A stretch of 64,000 nt of DNA from Parabacteroides goldsteinii. GTDB lineage: Bacteria > Bacteroidota > Bacteroidia > Bacteroidales > Tannerellaceae. Under the pieces are notes generated by a model, which did not search any database, was not told where the DNA came from, and saw only the letters and a list, made by a program, of their open reading frames with translations. Of the stretch, positions 14,424-23,868 are shown one piece after another. The stretch is taken from assembly GCF_015550595.1 (NCBI RefSeq), contig NZ_JADNBB010000025.1, positions 1 to 64,000 on the forward strand, given 5' to 3'. Position 1 is the first letter of the stretch. The number at the start of each line of letters is the position of its first letter. Both the position numbers and the translations under genes were made by a program.

Positions 14424-14432
14424 TACTTTTGC
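14424..14432 (+). promoter_or_regulatory. -7 promoter element for SusC locus 1
   Basis: TACTTTTGC matches the Bacteroidetes -7 consensus TAnnTTTGC. Transcription would begin near 14440, giving a 150-base leader before the susC ATG at 14591. The leader contains AGGTTACG...CGTAACCT arms. Confidence 0.6.
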
Positions 14433-14590
14433 ATACGAAGAGTTCTTTGAAGGTTACGCAACGCGCAGAAGGATGATGCAGTAGATAACTAACTAAATCG
14501 TAACCTATTACTATCATGAGCAATTAACCTACGCTCAGCTCCAATAAATTACACTCTTTTCGTAACTTCTCCCTACAAAAAACAATTGTT

Positions 14591-17500
14591 ATGTTGAAAA
14601 TCGCAAGACCAGTCAGCCTTATGCTATTGTCTGTTGCATTATGCTCCGGGGGAGCTTATGCATCCGGTCATACAGCAATTCCCAAAGTTGACATTTCTCA
14701 GCAACAAAAAAGTTTGAAAGGGACAGTGAATGACGATTTCGGCCCTGTTGCCGGAGCTTCTGTTGTCGTAAAAGGTACGACGAACGGAACAGTTACCGAT
14801 ATGGACGGTAATTTTGTTCTGGACGTCAGAAACGGAGATGTGATCCAGATTTCTTTCATCGGTTATCTGACCCAGGAGATTAAGTATACGGGGCAATCTT
14901 CTCTGAAAGTCAGTTTGGTCGAGGATACACAAAAACTGGATGAAGTTGTAGTGGTGGGGTACGGAACGCAGCAGAAAGCTAACCTTTCGGGAGCTGTGGC
15001 ATCCGTGGCCAGTGACGAGTTGACCAATCGTCCTATCTCTAATGTTTCATCCGGATTGCAGGGATTGATGCCGGGTGTAACGATCACAGCCGGTGAGGGT
15101 CGTCCGGGACAGGATGGCAGTAATATCCGTATCCGTGGTGTCGGAACCCTGAACAACGCTTCCCCTTATATCCTGATCGATGGCATCGAAAGCGGTTCGA
15201 TGGATAGTGTCGACCCTAACGATATCGAAAGTATCTCTGTCCTGAAAGATGCATCCTCCGCAGCCATCTATGGTTCGAAAGCTTCTAACGGTGTAATCCT
15301 GATAACCACCAAACGAGGCAAGTCGGGTGCTCCGCGCATCTCTTACAACGGCTATGTCGGTGTATCGAGTCCCACTGCCGTTATCGACCGTGTAAGTTCG
15401 GCCGAATATGCCATGCTGTATAACCGGATCGACGATAACAACGGGCAACCGCACCGGTACAGCGACGAAGATATCCGTCTGTTCCAGGATGGTTCCGACC
15501 CATACGGACATCCGAACACCGACTGGAATGATGCCGCTTACCGTACGGGGGTATTGCATAAACACAATGTGAATGTGAGTGGTGGTAATGAGAACACGAA
15601 ATATATGGCTTCTGTCGGCTATCTGGGACAGACCGGTATTCTTCCCAATTCGGAACGTAAGCAGTTTAACGGTCGTACGAACCTGGACATGAATATCACC
15701 AAGAAACTGACCGTCCGCCTGAATATGGCTTATATCAAGAATGACTATAAAGACCCGAACTCCAACTACGGCGGCGGTTGGTCCGACCAGATCATTCGCC
15801 AGTTGAATATTCTGAGTCCGATGATCCCTATCTATAATGAAGACGGAACTTACGGTTCTACGAATGACGGAAACCCTATTGCCTGGCTGAACTCGGGGCA
15901 GACGGTCGATAAATACAACCAGAACTTCACAGGTTCACTGGCTGTCGACTATCAGATCATAGATGGTTTGAAAGCGACCTTATCCGGTTCGTATGTGAAT
16001 GATGGCCAGCATTTCAAGGCATTTGTTATGAAACTGGCCGATGATCCGGCGCAGGCAAACCGTCCGAACAGTCTCGAAGAGCGTTTTACGAACTGGACAC
16101 GTTATAACTTCGATGCTTTGTTGAATTACGACAAGACATTCGGTAAACACGGACTGAAAGTAATGTTGGGATATCATACCGAACAATACGATGTACGTTA
16201 TAATGATATGTATCGCGAAAACTTCCCGAACAATGAACTGGACGATATGAATGCTGGTGCTACCGCAACACAGACCAACTCCGGTTTCACCCGCGAACTG
16301 GCCATGCTTTCCTACTTCGGTCGTGTGAACTACGACTATGCCGGGAAGTATTTGCTGGAAGCCAATTTCCGTTCGGATGCTTCTTCCCGCTTCGCTCCCG
16401 GACACCGTTGGGGCTATTTCCCCTCTTTCTCTGCCGCATGGCGTATCAGCGAAGAGAGTTTTATGGAGAATACGAGAGACTGGTTGAACAGCCTGAAGAT
16501 CCGCGGATCGTGGGGTATGCTCGGTAACCAGGATGCATTGAGCGACGGAACACCTACCGGCGGTGACTTCTATCCCTGGCTGAATACCTATAACCTGGGG
16601 GCAAATTATCCGATGGGTGGTTCGCTGACAACCGGTTATTATCAGGGAAGCTATAAGATCGAAGACCTTTCATGGGAAAAGTCGACCACCTGGGGGCTGG
16701 GACTGGATGCTATAATCAATGATAAGATCAGTTTCACTTTCGATTATTACGATCGTAAGACGACGGATATTATCATGGAAGTGCCTGTACCGACCGAATT
16801 TGCATTGGGAGCTTACAAAGACAATGTAGGTGCCATGCGTAACCGCGGTGTTGAAATCCAGTTGGGTTACAACAATACCTGGGGCGACTGGAAACTGGGC
16901 GTTGTCGGCAACTTTGCCTACAACAAGAACAAGATCGAAAACCTGGGCGGTGTAAACCGTATGGCAGACGGTGACTTCATGCGCCAGGTCGGTTCGCCGA
17001 TCAATTCATGGTATGTGTACAGAACCGACGGTTTCTTCCAGTCGGATGACGAAGCACAGGCCTGGATGGATAAATATGCCGGACAGGACGGCTATCCGTT
17101 CGGTCTTAAGTTCAAAGGCGGCGACCTGAAGTATGTGGATACGAACGGCGACGGCAAGATCACGGCCGAAGACCGCGAACTATATAAGACAAAAGACCCG
17201 GTGATGACTTTCGGTCTGAACCTGAATGCCGGTTATAAGAACTTCGACCTTACCCTGAACTTTACAGGTGCGGCGAACGTCGGTTTTGCTTATACAAAAG
17301 AAGCCTTCGGTGAATTCTCCGGCAGTGCCGGCCACCCGTCGACAGCCTGGTTGGACTCATGGACACCCGAAAATAAGAATGCAAGTATGCCTCGTGTTGC
17401 GGAAGCCCGCATGTCACCGAGCGAAGCATCCGTCGTTTTCTCCGATTTCTGGGTAATGAACACAAGCTATCTGCGTCTGAAAACCGCCCAGTTGGGATAT

Positions 17501-17683
17501 ACTTTCCCGAAAGGACTCCTGGAAAAAGCAGGTATTCAGAACCTGAGAGTGTATTATTCGGCAGAAAACCTGTTGACATTCGACTCTATGCCGTTGAATG
17601 TAGACCCGGAAACTGTTAGTACGCGCTTGTCGAGCTATCCTTTGTCGACAACCCATTCATTCGGTGTTAATGTTACCTTCTAA
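14591..17683 (+). CDS. SusC/RagA-type TonB-dependent outer-membrane transporter
   Basis: 1,030 residues. Signal peptide to about residue 25, then a carboxypeptidase-D-like domain (LKGTVNDDFGPVAGASVVVKG, about 40-115), the TonB-box region (DEVVVVGYG), the plug domain (about 120-235, with the family motif IRGVGTLNNASPYILIDG) and a C-terminal beta barrel ending in HSFGVNVTF. It imports oligosaccharides or other nutrients together with the SusD lipoprotein encoded 34 bases downstream. No STN domain is present, so direct anti-sigma signalling is unlikely. The substrate cannot be inferred because no glycoside hydrolase or regulator adjoins the pair. Confidence 0.93.
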   Translation: MLKIARPVSLMLLSVALCSGGAYASGHTAIPKVDISQQQKSLKGTVNDDFGPVAGASVVVKGTTNGTVTDMDGNFVLDVRNGDVIQISFIGYLTQEIKYTGQSSLKVSLVEDTQKLDEVVVVGYGTQQKANLSGAVASVASDELTNRPISNVSSGLQGLMPGVTITAGEGRPGQDGSNIRIRGVGTLNNASPYILIDGIESGSMDSVDPNDIESISVLKDASSAAIYGSKASNGVILITTKRGKSGAPRISYNGYVGVSSPTAVIDRVSSAEYAMLYNRIDDNNGQPHRYSDEDIRLFQDGSDPYGHPNTDWNDAAYRTGVLHKHNVNVSGGNENTKYMASVGYLGQTGILPNSERKQFNGRTNLDMNITKKLTVRLNMAYIKNDYKDPNSNYGGGWSDQIIRQLNILSPMIPIYNEDGTYGSTNDGNPIAWLNSGQTVDKYNQNFTGSLAVDYQIIDGLKATLSGSYVNDGQHFKAFVMKLADDPAQANRPNSLEERFTNWTRYNFDALLNYDKTFGKHGLKVMLGYHTEQYDVRYNDMYRENFPNNELDDMNAGATATQTNSGFTRELAMLSYFGRVNYDYAGKYLLEANFRSDASSRFAPGHRWGYFPSFSAAWRISEESFMENTRDWLNSLKIRGSWGMLGNQDALSDGTPTGGDFYPWLNTYNLGANYPMGGSLTTGYYQGSYKIEDLSWEKSTTWGLGLDAIINDKISFTFDYYDRKTTDIIMEVPVPTEFALGAYKDNVGAMRNRGVEIQLGYNNTWGDWKLGVVGNFAYNKNKIENLGGVNRMADGDFMRQVGSPINSWYVYRTDGFFQSDDEAQAWMDKYAGQDGYPFGLKFKGGDLKYVDTNGDGKITAEDRELYKTKDPVMTFGLNLNAGYKNFDLTLNFTGAANVGFAYTKEAFGEFSGSAGHPSTAWLDSWTPENKNASMPRVAEARMSPSEASVVFSDFWVMNTSYLRLKTAQLGYTFPKGLLEKAGIQNLRVYYSAENLLTFDSMPLNVDPETVSTRLSSYPLSTTHSFGVNVTF

Positions 17684-17717
17684 ACGATTAATGATTATCT
17701 AATATAAGTTGAATTTT

Positions 17718-19325
17718 ATGAAACGATTATCTATATATTTATTGGCCGGAGTAGCCCTTTTGTCTGCCTCCTGCTCTGACTTTTTAGATACAGCTCCACA
17801 TGATGCCCTGTCACCTTCCACCACCTGGAAGACAGAGGCCGATGCCGAAAGCTTTGTGGTAGGATGTTATAACGGCTTGTGGGACCCGGGTTCGATCCTG
17901 TATCTGGATTGCGGTTCCGATCTGGGGTATAACAACTTCTCCTGGGAAGGGTGGCGTCCATGGGGAGACGGCTCTTTGTCAAGCTCCAATACAGGTGCTT
18001 CGTTCTATAGTTTTACCATTATCCGCCGTTGTAATACGGTGCTCGATAATATCGATAACGTAGAGTTCAAATCGGAAGAAAAGAAAAAAGACCTGGTTGC
18101 ACAAGCCAAGGCGATCCGTGCTTACAAATACTTCCTGATGAACTGGTGGTATGGCGGTGTGCCTATCATCGACTCTTACCTGACGGCTGAGGAGGCCCAG
18201 GTGCCCCGTAATACGGAAGAAGAAGTGCGTAAACAGATTGCTCAGGACCTGGATGATGCCCTGGCCGGTATCAATACGGTTCCTTCCGAACGCGGACGTA
18301 TTGCCAAAGGTGGCGTTTTAGCTATTAAAATGCGTGAAGCCTTGTATTATGGAGAATGGCAGAAAGCCAAAGAGGCTGCCCAGGCTATCATCGACCTGAA
18401 ACAGTATGAGCTCGATCCTGATTTCTCCAACCTGTTCAAGCTGACCGGTGTCGACTCGAAAGAAATTATCATTGCCGACCAGCGTATTCCCAATACCTTC
18501 GGTCTGGGTACGATCGGCCAGATGTATAACAACAAGGATGCCGGCTGGTCGTCTATCGTTCCGACTCAGAACCTGGTGGATATGTATGAAATGACGGATG
18601 GTAAAACGAAGGAAGAGTCGAGCCTGTACGATGCGGCTCATCCGTTCGCCAACCGCGATCCCCGTATGGAAATGACCATCCTGTTCCCGGGACAGGACTG
18701 GAGAGGTGAGGTATTGAATACACTGGACGAACTGACACCGGAAGGCGGGAAGAACATCAACTATCCGACCTATACGGACAATGCTTCCAAGACGGCTCTT
18801 ACCTGGGCGAAATACCTGGACCCGTTTGAACAGTATCCCAATGTATGGAATACCGGAGCTTGTGTGATCGTATTCCGTTATGCGGAGGTGCTGCTTTCTT
18901 ATGCCGAAGCGGAAAACGAGTTGAACGGTCCTTCGGCTCAGGTGTACGACTATCTGGATCAGATCCGTACCCGTGCAGGTATGCCGGTGGTAGACAGGGC
19001 GAAGTATGCATCTAAAGACCAATTGCGTGAACTGATCCGCCGCGAACGGGCTGTCGAGTTTGCCGGTGAAGGTTTGCGTCGTGCGGATATTCTGCGTTGG
19101 AAAGATGCCAATAATAAAATGCTGGCTGAGACGGTGTTGAACGGTACATTGAACCGTATCTCCGGTACTATCGACTACAAAGAAACGGATCCTTATAAAC
19201 GTGCTGTCGTAAAAGGCTCGGAGTTCATCGAAAACCGCCAGTTCGCCGCAAAGAACCGTTACTTGCCGATCCCTCAGAGTAGCATAGATAAGAATCCGAA
19301 ACTGGAACAGAATCCGGGGTACTGA
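17718..19325 (+). CDS. SusD/RagB-type surface lipoprotein
   Basis: 535 residues from the ATG at 17718; a TTG nine bases upstream is in frame but unlikely. The signal peptide ends in a lipobox, LLSASC, followed by SDFLD, the usual SusD N-terminus. TPR-like helices and the C-terminal family region (RRERAVEFAGEGLRRADILRW, then NRYLPIPQSSIDKNPKLEQNPGY) are typical. It forms the lid of the SusC transporter and binds substrate outside the cell. Same operon as the preceding susC. Confidence 0.93.
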   Translation: MKRLSIYLLAGVALLSASCSDFLDTAPHDALSPSTTWKTEADAESFVVGCYNGLWDPGSILYLDCGSDLGYNNFSWEGWRPWGDGSLSSSNTGASFYSFTIIRRCNTVLDNIDNVEFKSEEKKKDLVAQAKAIRAYKYFLMNWWYGGVPIIDSYLTAEEAQVPRNTEEEVRKQIAQDLDDALAGINTVPSERGRIAKGGVLAIKMREALYYGEWQKAKEAAQAIIDLKQYELDPDFSNLFKLTGVDSKEIIIADQRIPNTFGLGTIGQMYNNKDAGWSSIVPTQNLVDMYEMTDGKTKEESSLYDAAHPFANRDPRMEMTILFPGQDWRGEVLNTLDELTPEGGKNINYPTYTDNASKTALTWAKYLDPFEQYPNVWNTGACVIVFRYAEVLLSYAEAENELNGPSAQVYDYLDQIRTRAGMPVVDRAKYASKDQLRELIRRERAVEFAGEGLRRADILRWKDANNKMLAETVLNGTLNRISGTIDYKETDPYKRAVVKGSEFIENRQFAAKNRYLPIPQSSIDKNPKLEQNPGY

Positions 19326-19377
19326 TCCGTGTGACCTGCGTGCCATTTAGTACTTTGGAACGCCTTTATATATAGCG

Positions 19378-19447
19378 GAGGAAGAGTTTTTACTGCTGTC
19401 ATTTCTTTGGCAGTATGGCTGAAAAACTCTTCCTCACTGTTTTTTAG
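19378..19447 (+). terminator. Terminator of SusCD locus 1
   Basis: Perfect 14-base stem GAGGAAGAGTTTTT / AAAAACTCTTCCTC with an inner ACTGC/GCAGT pairing, followed by a run of six T. The rest of the 19326-19686 gap holds short repeats (ATCCTGTACA twice near 19560-19600) and the leader of the HU gene, but no gene. Confidence 0.85.
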
Positions 19448-19686
19448 AAAGAATACTACCGGAAACTATTGCTTTTCTCCCGATATTTTATACCTTTAGT
19501 CCTGACTTGGTATAACCACCCTTTACACCCTGGCAGACCATGATGTACATCTTGTCCGATTATCCTGTACACCATAATCGACCATCCTGTACAGGCTGAT
19601 ATTACCGGATAATAACCTTTGATATAGAAGGTGGTAATCTATAACATAACTAGTAGTAATATTAAATCTAAAAGAAAGGGAACCGC

Positions 19687-20073
19687 ATGGCTGTAAAGTA
19701 CAAACTCACGAAAATCAATGACAATATTACCAATAAAGAGCAGGTGAAGTACTCAGTAACCACCGTAAGCAACGGTAATGTTAATCTCGACGCCCTGGCA
19801 GAACAGATGGCCGATGCCAGCACCTTCAACTACGGGGAGGTAAAAGGGATGATCGAAAACCTGACCCGTATGGTCGCATTTCATCTGAAAGATGGCTATA
19901 CCGTTACGATAGACGGTTTGGGTACGTTCAGTATCACCGCCCAACCGAACCGGGAGGTGGAAGTTCCTTCCAAGATACGTGCCGAATCCATCAAATTGAA
20001 AAGTATCAGCTTTAAACCCAGTCCGAAACTGAAGGAAAAGCTGAGTGATATAGAGTTTACGAAGCTGAAATAA
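19687..20073 (+). CDS. HU-like DNA-binding protein (HU-HIG type)
   Basis: 128 residues, MAVKYKLTKINDN..., with an HU/IHF-like fold: helical dimerisation part (about 30-70) and the beta segment GYTVTIDGLGTFSITAQ. This single-domain, slightly long form is typical of Bacteroidetes HU-related proteins, which occur in many paralogues per genome. It bends or coats DNA. The next gene downstream is a primase-helicase-like protein, a pairing that recurs in Bacteroidetes chromosomes. The 156-base gap between them carries the first cluster of ATCTGYNAC repeats, which this protein might bind (inference). Confidence 0.85.
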   Translation: MAVKYKLTKINDNITNKEQVKYSVTTVSNGNVNLDALAEQMADASTFNYGEVKGMIENLTRMVAFHLKDGYTVTIDGLGTFSITAQPNREVEVPSKIRAESIKLKSISFKPSPKLKEKLSDIEFTKLK

Positions 20074-20101
20074 TCGTTTGTACATAAAGTTTTGGGAGTT
20101 T

Positions 20102-20202
20102 ATCTGTCATCTGCCACCGTTGTTGGTAGATGGCTGAAAGATATTTTGTTAGGTGTGGCAGATGATGAGGTGTTATCTGCAACAGCATCTGTTATCTGTC
20201 AC
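20102..20202. repeat. Iterated ATCTGYNAC motif, upstream cluster
   Basis: Copies and close variants: ATCTGTCAT (20102), ATCTGCCAC (20109), GTGGCAGAT reversed (20155), ATCTGCAAC (20175), ATCTGTTAT (20187) and ATCTGTCAC (20194). Both orientations occur. A second cluster follows the gene at 22314-22457. The arrangement is iteron-like. Confidence 0.65.
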
Positions 20203-20229
20203 ACACCTCAAATAAAATAAAGGGTATTT

Positions 20230-22302
20230 ATGAAAGTAACACAAATGAAAGGTGATGGGAAGTCGCTGAAAAATATAGAGTTGGGTGCTGTAATGGCAAC
20301 GATGGCCAATGAAGAGTATAGCAGAGAAATAGCATTGTTGAGAGAGTCACTGAAATGCATAATGCCTGGTCGCAAAAATGTCCATGCCGATAAGATCCCT
20401 GTTTTACTGTTTGCAGCTAAGTTCAGGAAAAAAGAGAATGAGCTGTATTTCAGTTTGTACAATGGCATCGTGTTAGTGCAGGTCAATAACCTGGCAGATC
20501 ACCGGGAAGTGGAAAAGATAAAGAAATTAGCCTCGGAAGCTCCGCAGACACTGGCGGCTTTTGCCGGATCGAGTGGGAAAAGTGTGAAAATACTGGTTCC
20601 GTTTACCCTGCCGGATGGTTCTTTGCCGCAAACGAAAGAGTTGGCAGAATTGTTTCATGCAACAGCCTGTCGGCGTGCGGTGAATTATTACCGTGGCCAG
20701 CTGCAACGTGATATCCCGTTTGAAAACCCGTCTTTGGAGCAAGGATGCAGGTTCTCGTATGATCCGGAACTTTATTATAATCCTTCGGCTATCCCATTGA
20801 CATTGGAGCAACCGATGCAGCTGTCTTCTGAAATTACCTACAGGGAGGCGGTTGAGAAAAATGAAGACCCGTTACTGCGATTAATGCCGGGTTATGAGCG
20901 TAGCCATATTATTTCCCGTTTGTATAATGCCTGTGTACAGGATGCGTTGGACAAGACCGGAGGGCTGGATGAAGGGAGAGAGGTCAGGCCTTTTCTGATC
21001 CGGTTGGCTGAAAACTGTTTCCATTCGGGTATTCCGGAAGAAGATGCCGTTCGCTGGACGATGATATACCAGGATCTGAAGTTTTTTGAAGAGGAAATAA
21101 GGGAAACGATACATACGGCTTATCAATTATCCAGGAATTTCGGGAAGAAGTTTACTGTACCCCAGGAACAATTGATGGCTGTTAAAACGGATGAGTTTAT
21201 GAAGCGGCGTTATGAATTCCGGCGTAATATGCTGACCGGGGAGGTCGAGTTTCGTACTCGCGGATCTTATTATATTCAGTTTGCTCCGATAACAGATACC
21301 GTATTGAACAGTATCGGGCTGAATGCTCAGGCAGAGGGGTTGGCCTTGTGGGACAGGGATGTGAAACGGTATGTTTATTCGGATCGCGCACCGGTCTTTC
21401 ACCCATTGGATGATTTTCTGGATCATTTGCCTGCCTGGGACGGAAAGGATCATATTCGTGCTTTGGCAGATACATTGCCGACTGCGAATCCGGATTGGCG
21501 CGATCTGTTTTATATTTGGTTTCTGAGTATGGTCATGCATTGGCGCAGGCGCGAACATCTGCATGCGAACAGTTCGTTGCCATTGCTGGTAGGTCCGCAG
21601 GGATGCGGCAAGTCTACCTGGTGCCGGAATTTGTTGCCTCCTTCTTTGCGTCTATATTATACCGATAGTATTGATTTCGGGAACAAGCGAAATGCGGAGT
21701 TGATGTTAAGTCGTTTTGCCTTGATCAATATCGACGAGTTCGACTCGGTCAGTTCCGCTTATCAGAGTTTTTTGAAGCATGTCCTTCAAAAGCCGGTAGT
21801 CAATGCCCGGCAGCCTTATAAGCGGAGTATCGATGCGCTGCATCGCTATGCTTCTTTCATCGCGACCTGCAATAATTACGACTTATTGTCCGATCCGACC
21901 GGAAGCCGCCGTTTTATTTGTATTGAAATAACAGGTACGATCGACCATTCGTTTACGGTAAATTACGGGCAATTGTATGCACAGGCATCAGCCGCTTTGG
22001 CTTCTGGCGAGCGTTACTGGTTTACTTCCGAAGAAGAGTTCTCGACGACAAAGAATAATGAGGCTTTTCAGCAAATGCCTGTTGAAGAACAATTACTTTT
22101 ACAATATTTCCGTCCTGCTTTGCCGGATGAAGATTGTGAATGTCTTTCTCCGATTGAAATAATCCTCTATCTGCAAAAGATGAGTGGTGTGAAGTTGGGA
22201 AATAAACGGTTATCTTATTTCGGTCGCCTGTTGCAGAAAAACAAGTATCCTTCCCGGCGTACCCGACGCGGTACTTGCTATTCTGTTGTAAAAATAAAGT
22301 AA
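20230..22302 (+). CDS. VirE-N/VapE family primase-helicase-like protein
   Basis: 690 residues. The N-terminal third (about 30-200) resembles the VirE-N / BT4734-like primase-related domain. A VapE-type P-loop ATPase follows with Walker A LLVGPQGCGKST (453-463) and Walker B ALINIDEFD (497-505). The C-terminal 90 residues match the DUF3874-like tail. VapE-type ATPases resemble phage and plasmid replicative helicases. In Bacteroidetes these proteins are chromosomal and of unknown role. Here the gene is flanked on both sides by the same repeated motif, as an initiator would be by its iterons. No integrase, mobilisation gene or second replication gene adjoins it. Confidence 0.8.
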   Translation: MKVTQMKGDGKSLKNIELGAVMATMANEEYSREIALLRESLKCIMPGRKNVHADKIPVLLFAAKFRKKENELYFSLYNGIVLVQVNNLADHREVEKIKKLASEAPQTLAAFAGSSGKSVKILVPFTLPDGSLPQTKELAELFHATACRRAVNYYRGQLQRDIPFENPSLEQGCRFSYDPELYYNPSAIPLTLEQPMQLSSEITYREAVEKNEDPLLRLMPGYERSHIISRLYNACVQDALDKTGGLDEGREVRPFLIRLAENCFHSGIPEEDAVRWTMIYQDLKFFEEEIRETIHTAYQLSRNFGKKFTVPQEQLMAVKTDEFMKRRYEFRRNMLTGEVEFRTRGSYYIQFAPITDTVLNSIGLNAQAEGLALWDRDVKRYVYSDRAPVFHPLDDFLDHLPAWDGKDHIRALADTLPTANPDWRDLFYIWFLSMVMHWRRREHLHANSSLPLLVGPQGCGKSTWCRNLLPPSLRLYYTDSIDFGNKRNAELMLSRFALINIDEFDSVSSAYQSFLKHVLQKPVVNARQPYKRSIDALHRYASFIATCNNYDLLSDPTGSRRFICIEITGTIDHSFTVNYGQLYAQASAALASGERYWFTSEEEFSTTKNNEAFQQMPVEEQLLLQYFRPALPDEDCECLSPIEIILYLQKMSGVKLGNKRLSYFGRLLQKNKYPSRRTRRGTCYSVVKIK

Positions 22303-22313
22303 AGGGGTGACAG

Positions 22314-22457
22314 GTGGCAGATGCGGTTGCAGATAAATAGTTGAATCTGCAACCGTAAATTCGCTGTTCAATAACGTGTTATGCGTATTTGTTGCAGATG
22401 ACAGATGAAATAAGTGAAACATTTGTATGAAAGCTGTTCGGCATTGTTGTTGCAGAT
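22314..22457. repeat. Iterated ATCTGYNAC motif, downstream cluster
   Basis: GTGGCAGAT (22314), GTTGCAGAT (22326), ATCTGCAAC (22345), GTTGCAGAT (22391) and GTTGCAGAT (22449). The second and third form a perfect 11-base inverted repeat, CGGTTGCAGAT / ATCTGCAACCG. Shorter CAGATGA or AATCTG forms continue to about 22490, next to the MATE promoter. Confidence 0.7.
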
Positions 22458-22489
22458 GATACAAATCTGATAAAATGCAAACAAATCTG

Positions 22490-22498
22490 TATCTTTGC
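22490..22498 (+). promoter_or_regulatory. -7 promoter element for the MATE transporter
   Basis: TATCTTTGC, a full match to TAnnTTTGC, 21 bases before the ATG at 22520. Repeats of the preceding cluster reach into this promoter. Confidence 0.65.
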
Positions 22499-22519
22499 AT
22501 GTCGATATAAGGATATAAT

Positions 22520-23821
22520 ATGAACAAAAAGATACTTCAACTGGCAATCCCCTCTATTGTCTCAAATATAACCGTTCCTCTCTTGGGACTGATCGATGTC
22601 GCCATTGTGGGGCATCTGGGATCGGCTTCCTATATCGGAGCGATCGCAGTGGGGGGGATGCTGTTTAATATAATCTATTGGTTGTTCGGTTTCCTGCGGA
22701 TGGGGACGAGTGGCATGACTTCGCAGGCTTTTGGTAAACGTGACTTGAAAGAGGTGACCCGTGTTTTGTTGAGGGCGGTGGGAGTAGGACTTTTTATCGC
22801 TTTATGCCTGTTGCTGCTTCAGTATCCGATTCGGAAAGTCGCTTTTCTTTTGATAGATGCTACTGCCGAGGTTCGCGAGTTGGCTACGGTTTATTTTAGT
22901 ATCTGTGTATGGGGAGCACCCGCTGTACTGGGGTTGTATGGTTTTGCCGGGTGGTTTATCGGCATGCAGAATTCCCGTTTCCCGATGTTTATAGCGATTA
23001 CACAAAATATAGTGAATATCGTCGCGAGCCTGGCTTTTGTCTATCTGTTGGATATGAAGATCGAGGGCGTGGCATTGGGTACGTTGATTGCCCAATACGC
23101 CGGACTTTTTATGGCTTTACTGCTTTGGCTACGTTATTACGGAAGATTGAAAATCCCTTTTCGCTGGCGGGAGATCCTGGGCTGGACGGCTATGCATCGT
23201 TTTTTCCAGGTAAATAGCGATATCTTTTTCCGTACGTTGTGCCTGGTGGCTGTCACAACCTTTTTCACGTCGACAGGGGCACGACAGGGAGATGTCGTAT
23301 TGGCTGTCAATACCTTATTAATGCAGTTGTTCACCTTGTTTTCTTATATCATGGATGGCTTTGCCTATGCCGGCGAAGCGATGACGGGGCGTTATGTCGG
23401 TGCACAGAACCGGAATGGATTACAAAGGATGATCCGGTTATTATTCCGTTGGGGATGGGGATTGTCATTATCCTTTACAATTTTGTATATGATAGGCGGT
23501 CAAGGCTTTCTGGGCTTATTGACCAATGATACGACAGTCATAGAGGCTGCCGGAACTTATTATTACTGGGTGCTGGCTATCCCGTTGGCCGGTTTTGCCG
23601 CTTTCCTCTGGGACGGCATCCTGATCGGGGCTACGGCTACCCGCCTGATGCTTTATTCGATGCTGGTCGCTTCTGGAACATTCTTCGTTGTCTATTATCT
23701 GTTTTATGGAATAATGGGAAACCATGCATTATGGATGGCGTTTTTGATATATTTGTCATTGCGCGGGATTATGCAATGGATATTGTGGCATCGTAGGGGC
23801 GGGGTCTGCCCGCCCCGTTAA
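22520..23821 (+). CDS. MATE family efflux transporter (DinF-like)
   Basis: 433 residues with about twelve membrane helices in two homologous halves. The N-terminus, LQLAIPSIVSNITVPLLGLIDVAIVGHLG, is typical of MATE/DinF exporters, which expel cationic drugs or metabolites using Na+ or H+ gradients. The last ten codons (RRGGVCPPR) are not transporter sequence: they are encoded by a REP palindrome at 23792-23819 that supplies the stop region. The protein has therefore probably gained a short arginine-rich cytosolic tail. Substrate unknown. Confidence 0.9.
   Translation: MNKKILQLAIPSIVSNITVPLLGLIDVAIVGHLGSASYIGAIAVGGMLFNIIYWLFGFLRMGTSGMTSQAFGKRDLKEVTRVLLRAVGVGLFIALCLLLLQYPIRKVAFLLIDATAEVRELATVYFSICVWGAPAVLGLYGFAGWFIGMQNSRFPMFIAITQNIVNIVASLAFVYLLDMKIEGVALGTLIAQYAGLFMALLLWLRYYGRLKIPFRWREILGWTAMHRFFQVNSDIFFRTLCLVAVTTFFTSTGARQGDVVLAVNTLLMQLFTLFSYIMDGFAYAGEAMTGRYVGAQNRNGLQRMIRLLFRWGWGLSLSFTILYMIGGQGFLGLLTNDTTVIEAAGTYYYWVLAIPLAGFAAFLWDGILIGATATRLMLYSMLVASGTFFVVYYLFYGIMGNHALWMAFLIYLSLRGIMQWILWHRRGGVCPPR
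23792..23819. repeat. REP palindrome forming the MATE C-terminus
   Basis: CGTAGGGGCGGGGTCTGCCC then GCCCC, a GC-rich imperfect palindrome. The same unit recurs inverted at 23845-23868 and again at 24217-24241 next to and inside a RAYT gene. The first two copies are head-to-head, 25 bases apart, as in bacterial REP doublets (BIMEs). Confidence 0.85.
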
Positions 23822-23844
23822 CGTTTTGTTTGTTTTATTGATAA

Positions 23845-23868
23845 GGGCGGGCAGACCCCGCCCCTACG
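23845..23868. repeat. Inverted REP copy at the 3' end of the RAYT gene
   Basis: Reverse complement of the 23792 unit (GGGCGGGCAGACCCCGCCCC plus TACG). Its outer part supplies the TAG stop codon of the RAYT gene at 23864-23866. Confidence 0.85.

Noticed and set aside
14423-14432. Resemblance of TTACTTTTGC to the CTnDOT attachment-site core GTAnnTTTGC
   Set aside because: The first base differs, and the same bases are a full match to the Bacteroidetes promoter consensus at a sensible distance from susC. No second copy marking the other end of the conjugative element is in the window.
18318-19346. 342-codon open frame on the minus strand
   Set aside because: Antisense shadow of the SusD gene; protein is low in family-like pattern.
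20102-22457. CRISPR array for the ATCTGYNAC repeats
   Set aside because: The unit is only nine bases, occurs in both orientations and has irregular spacing.
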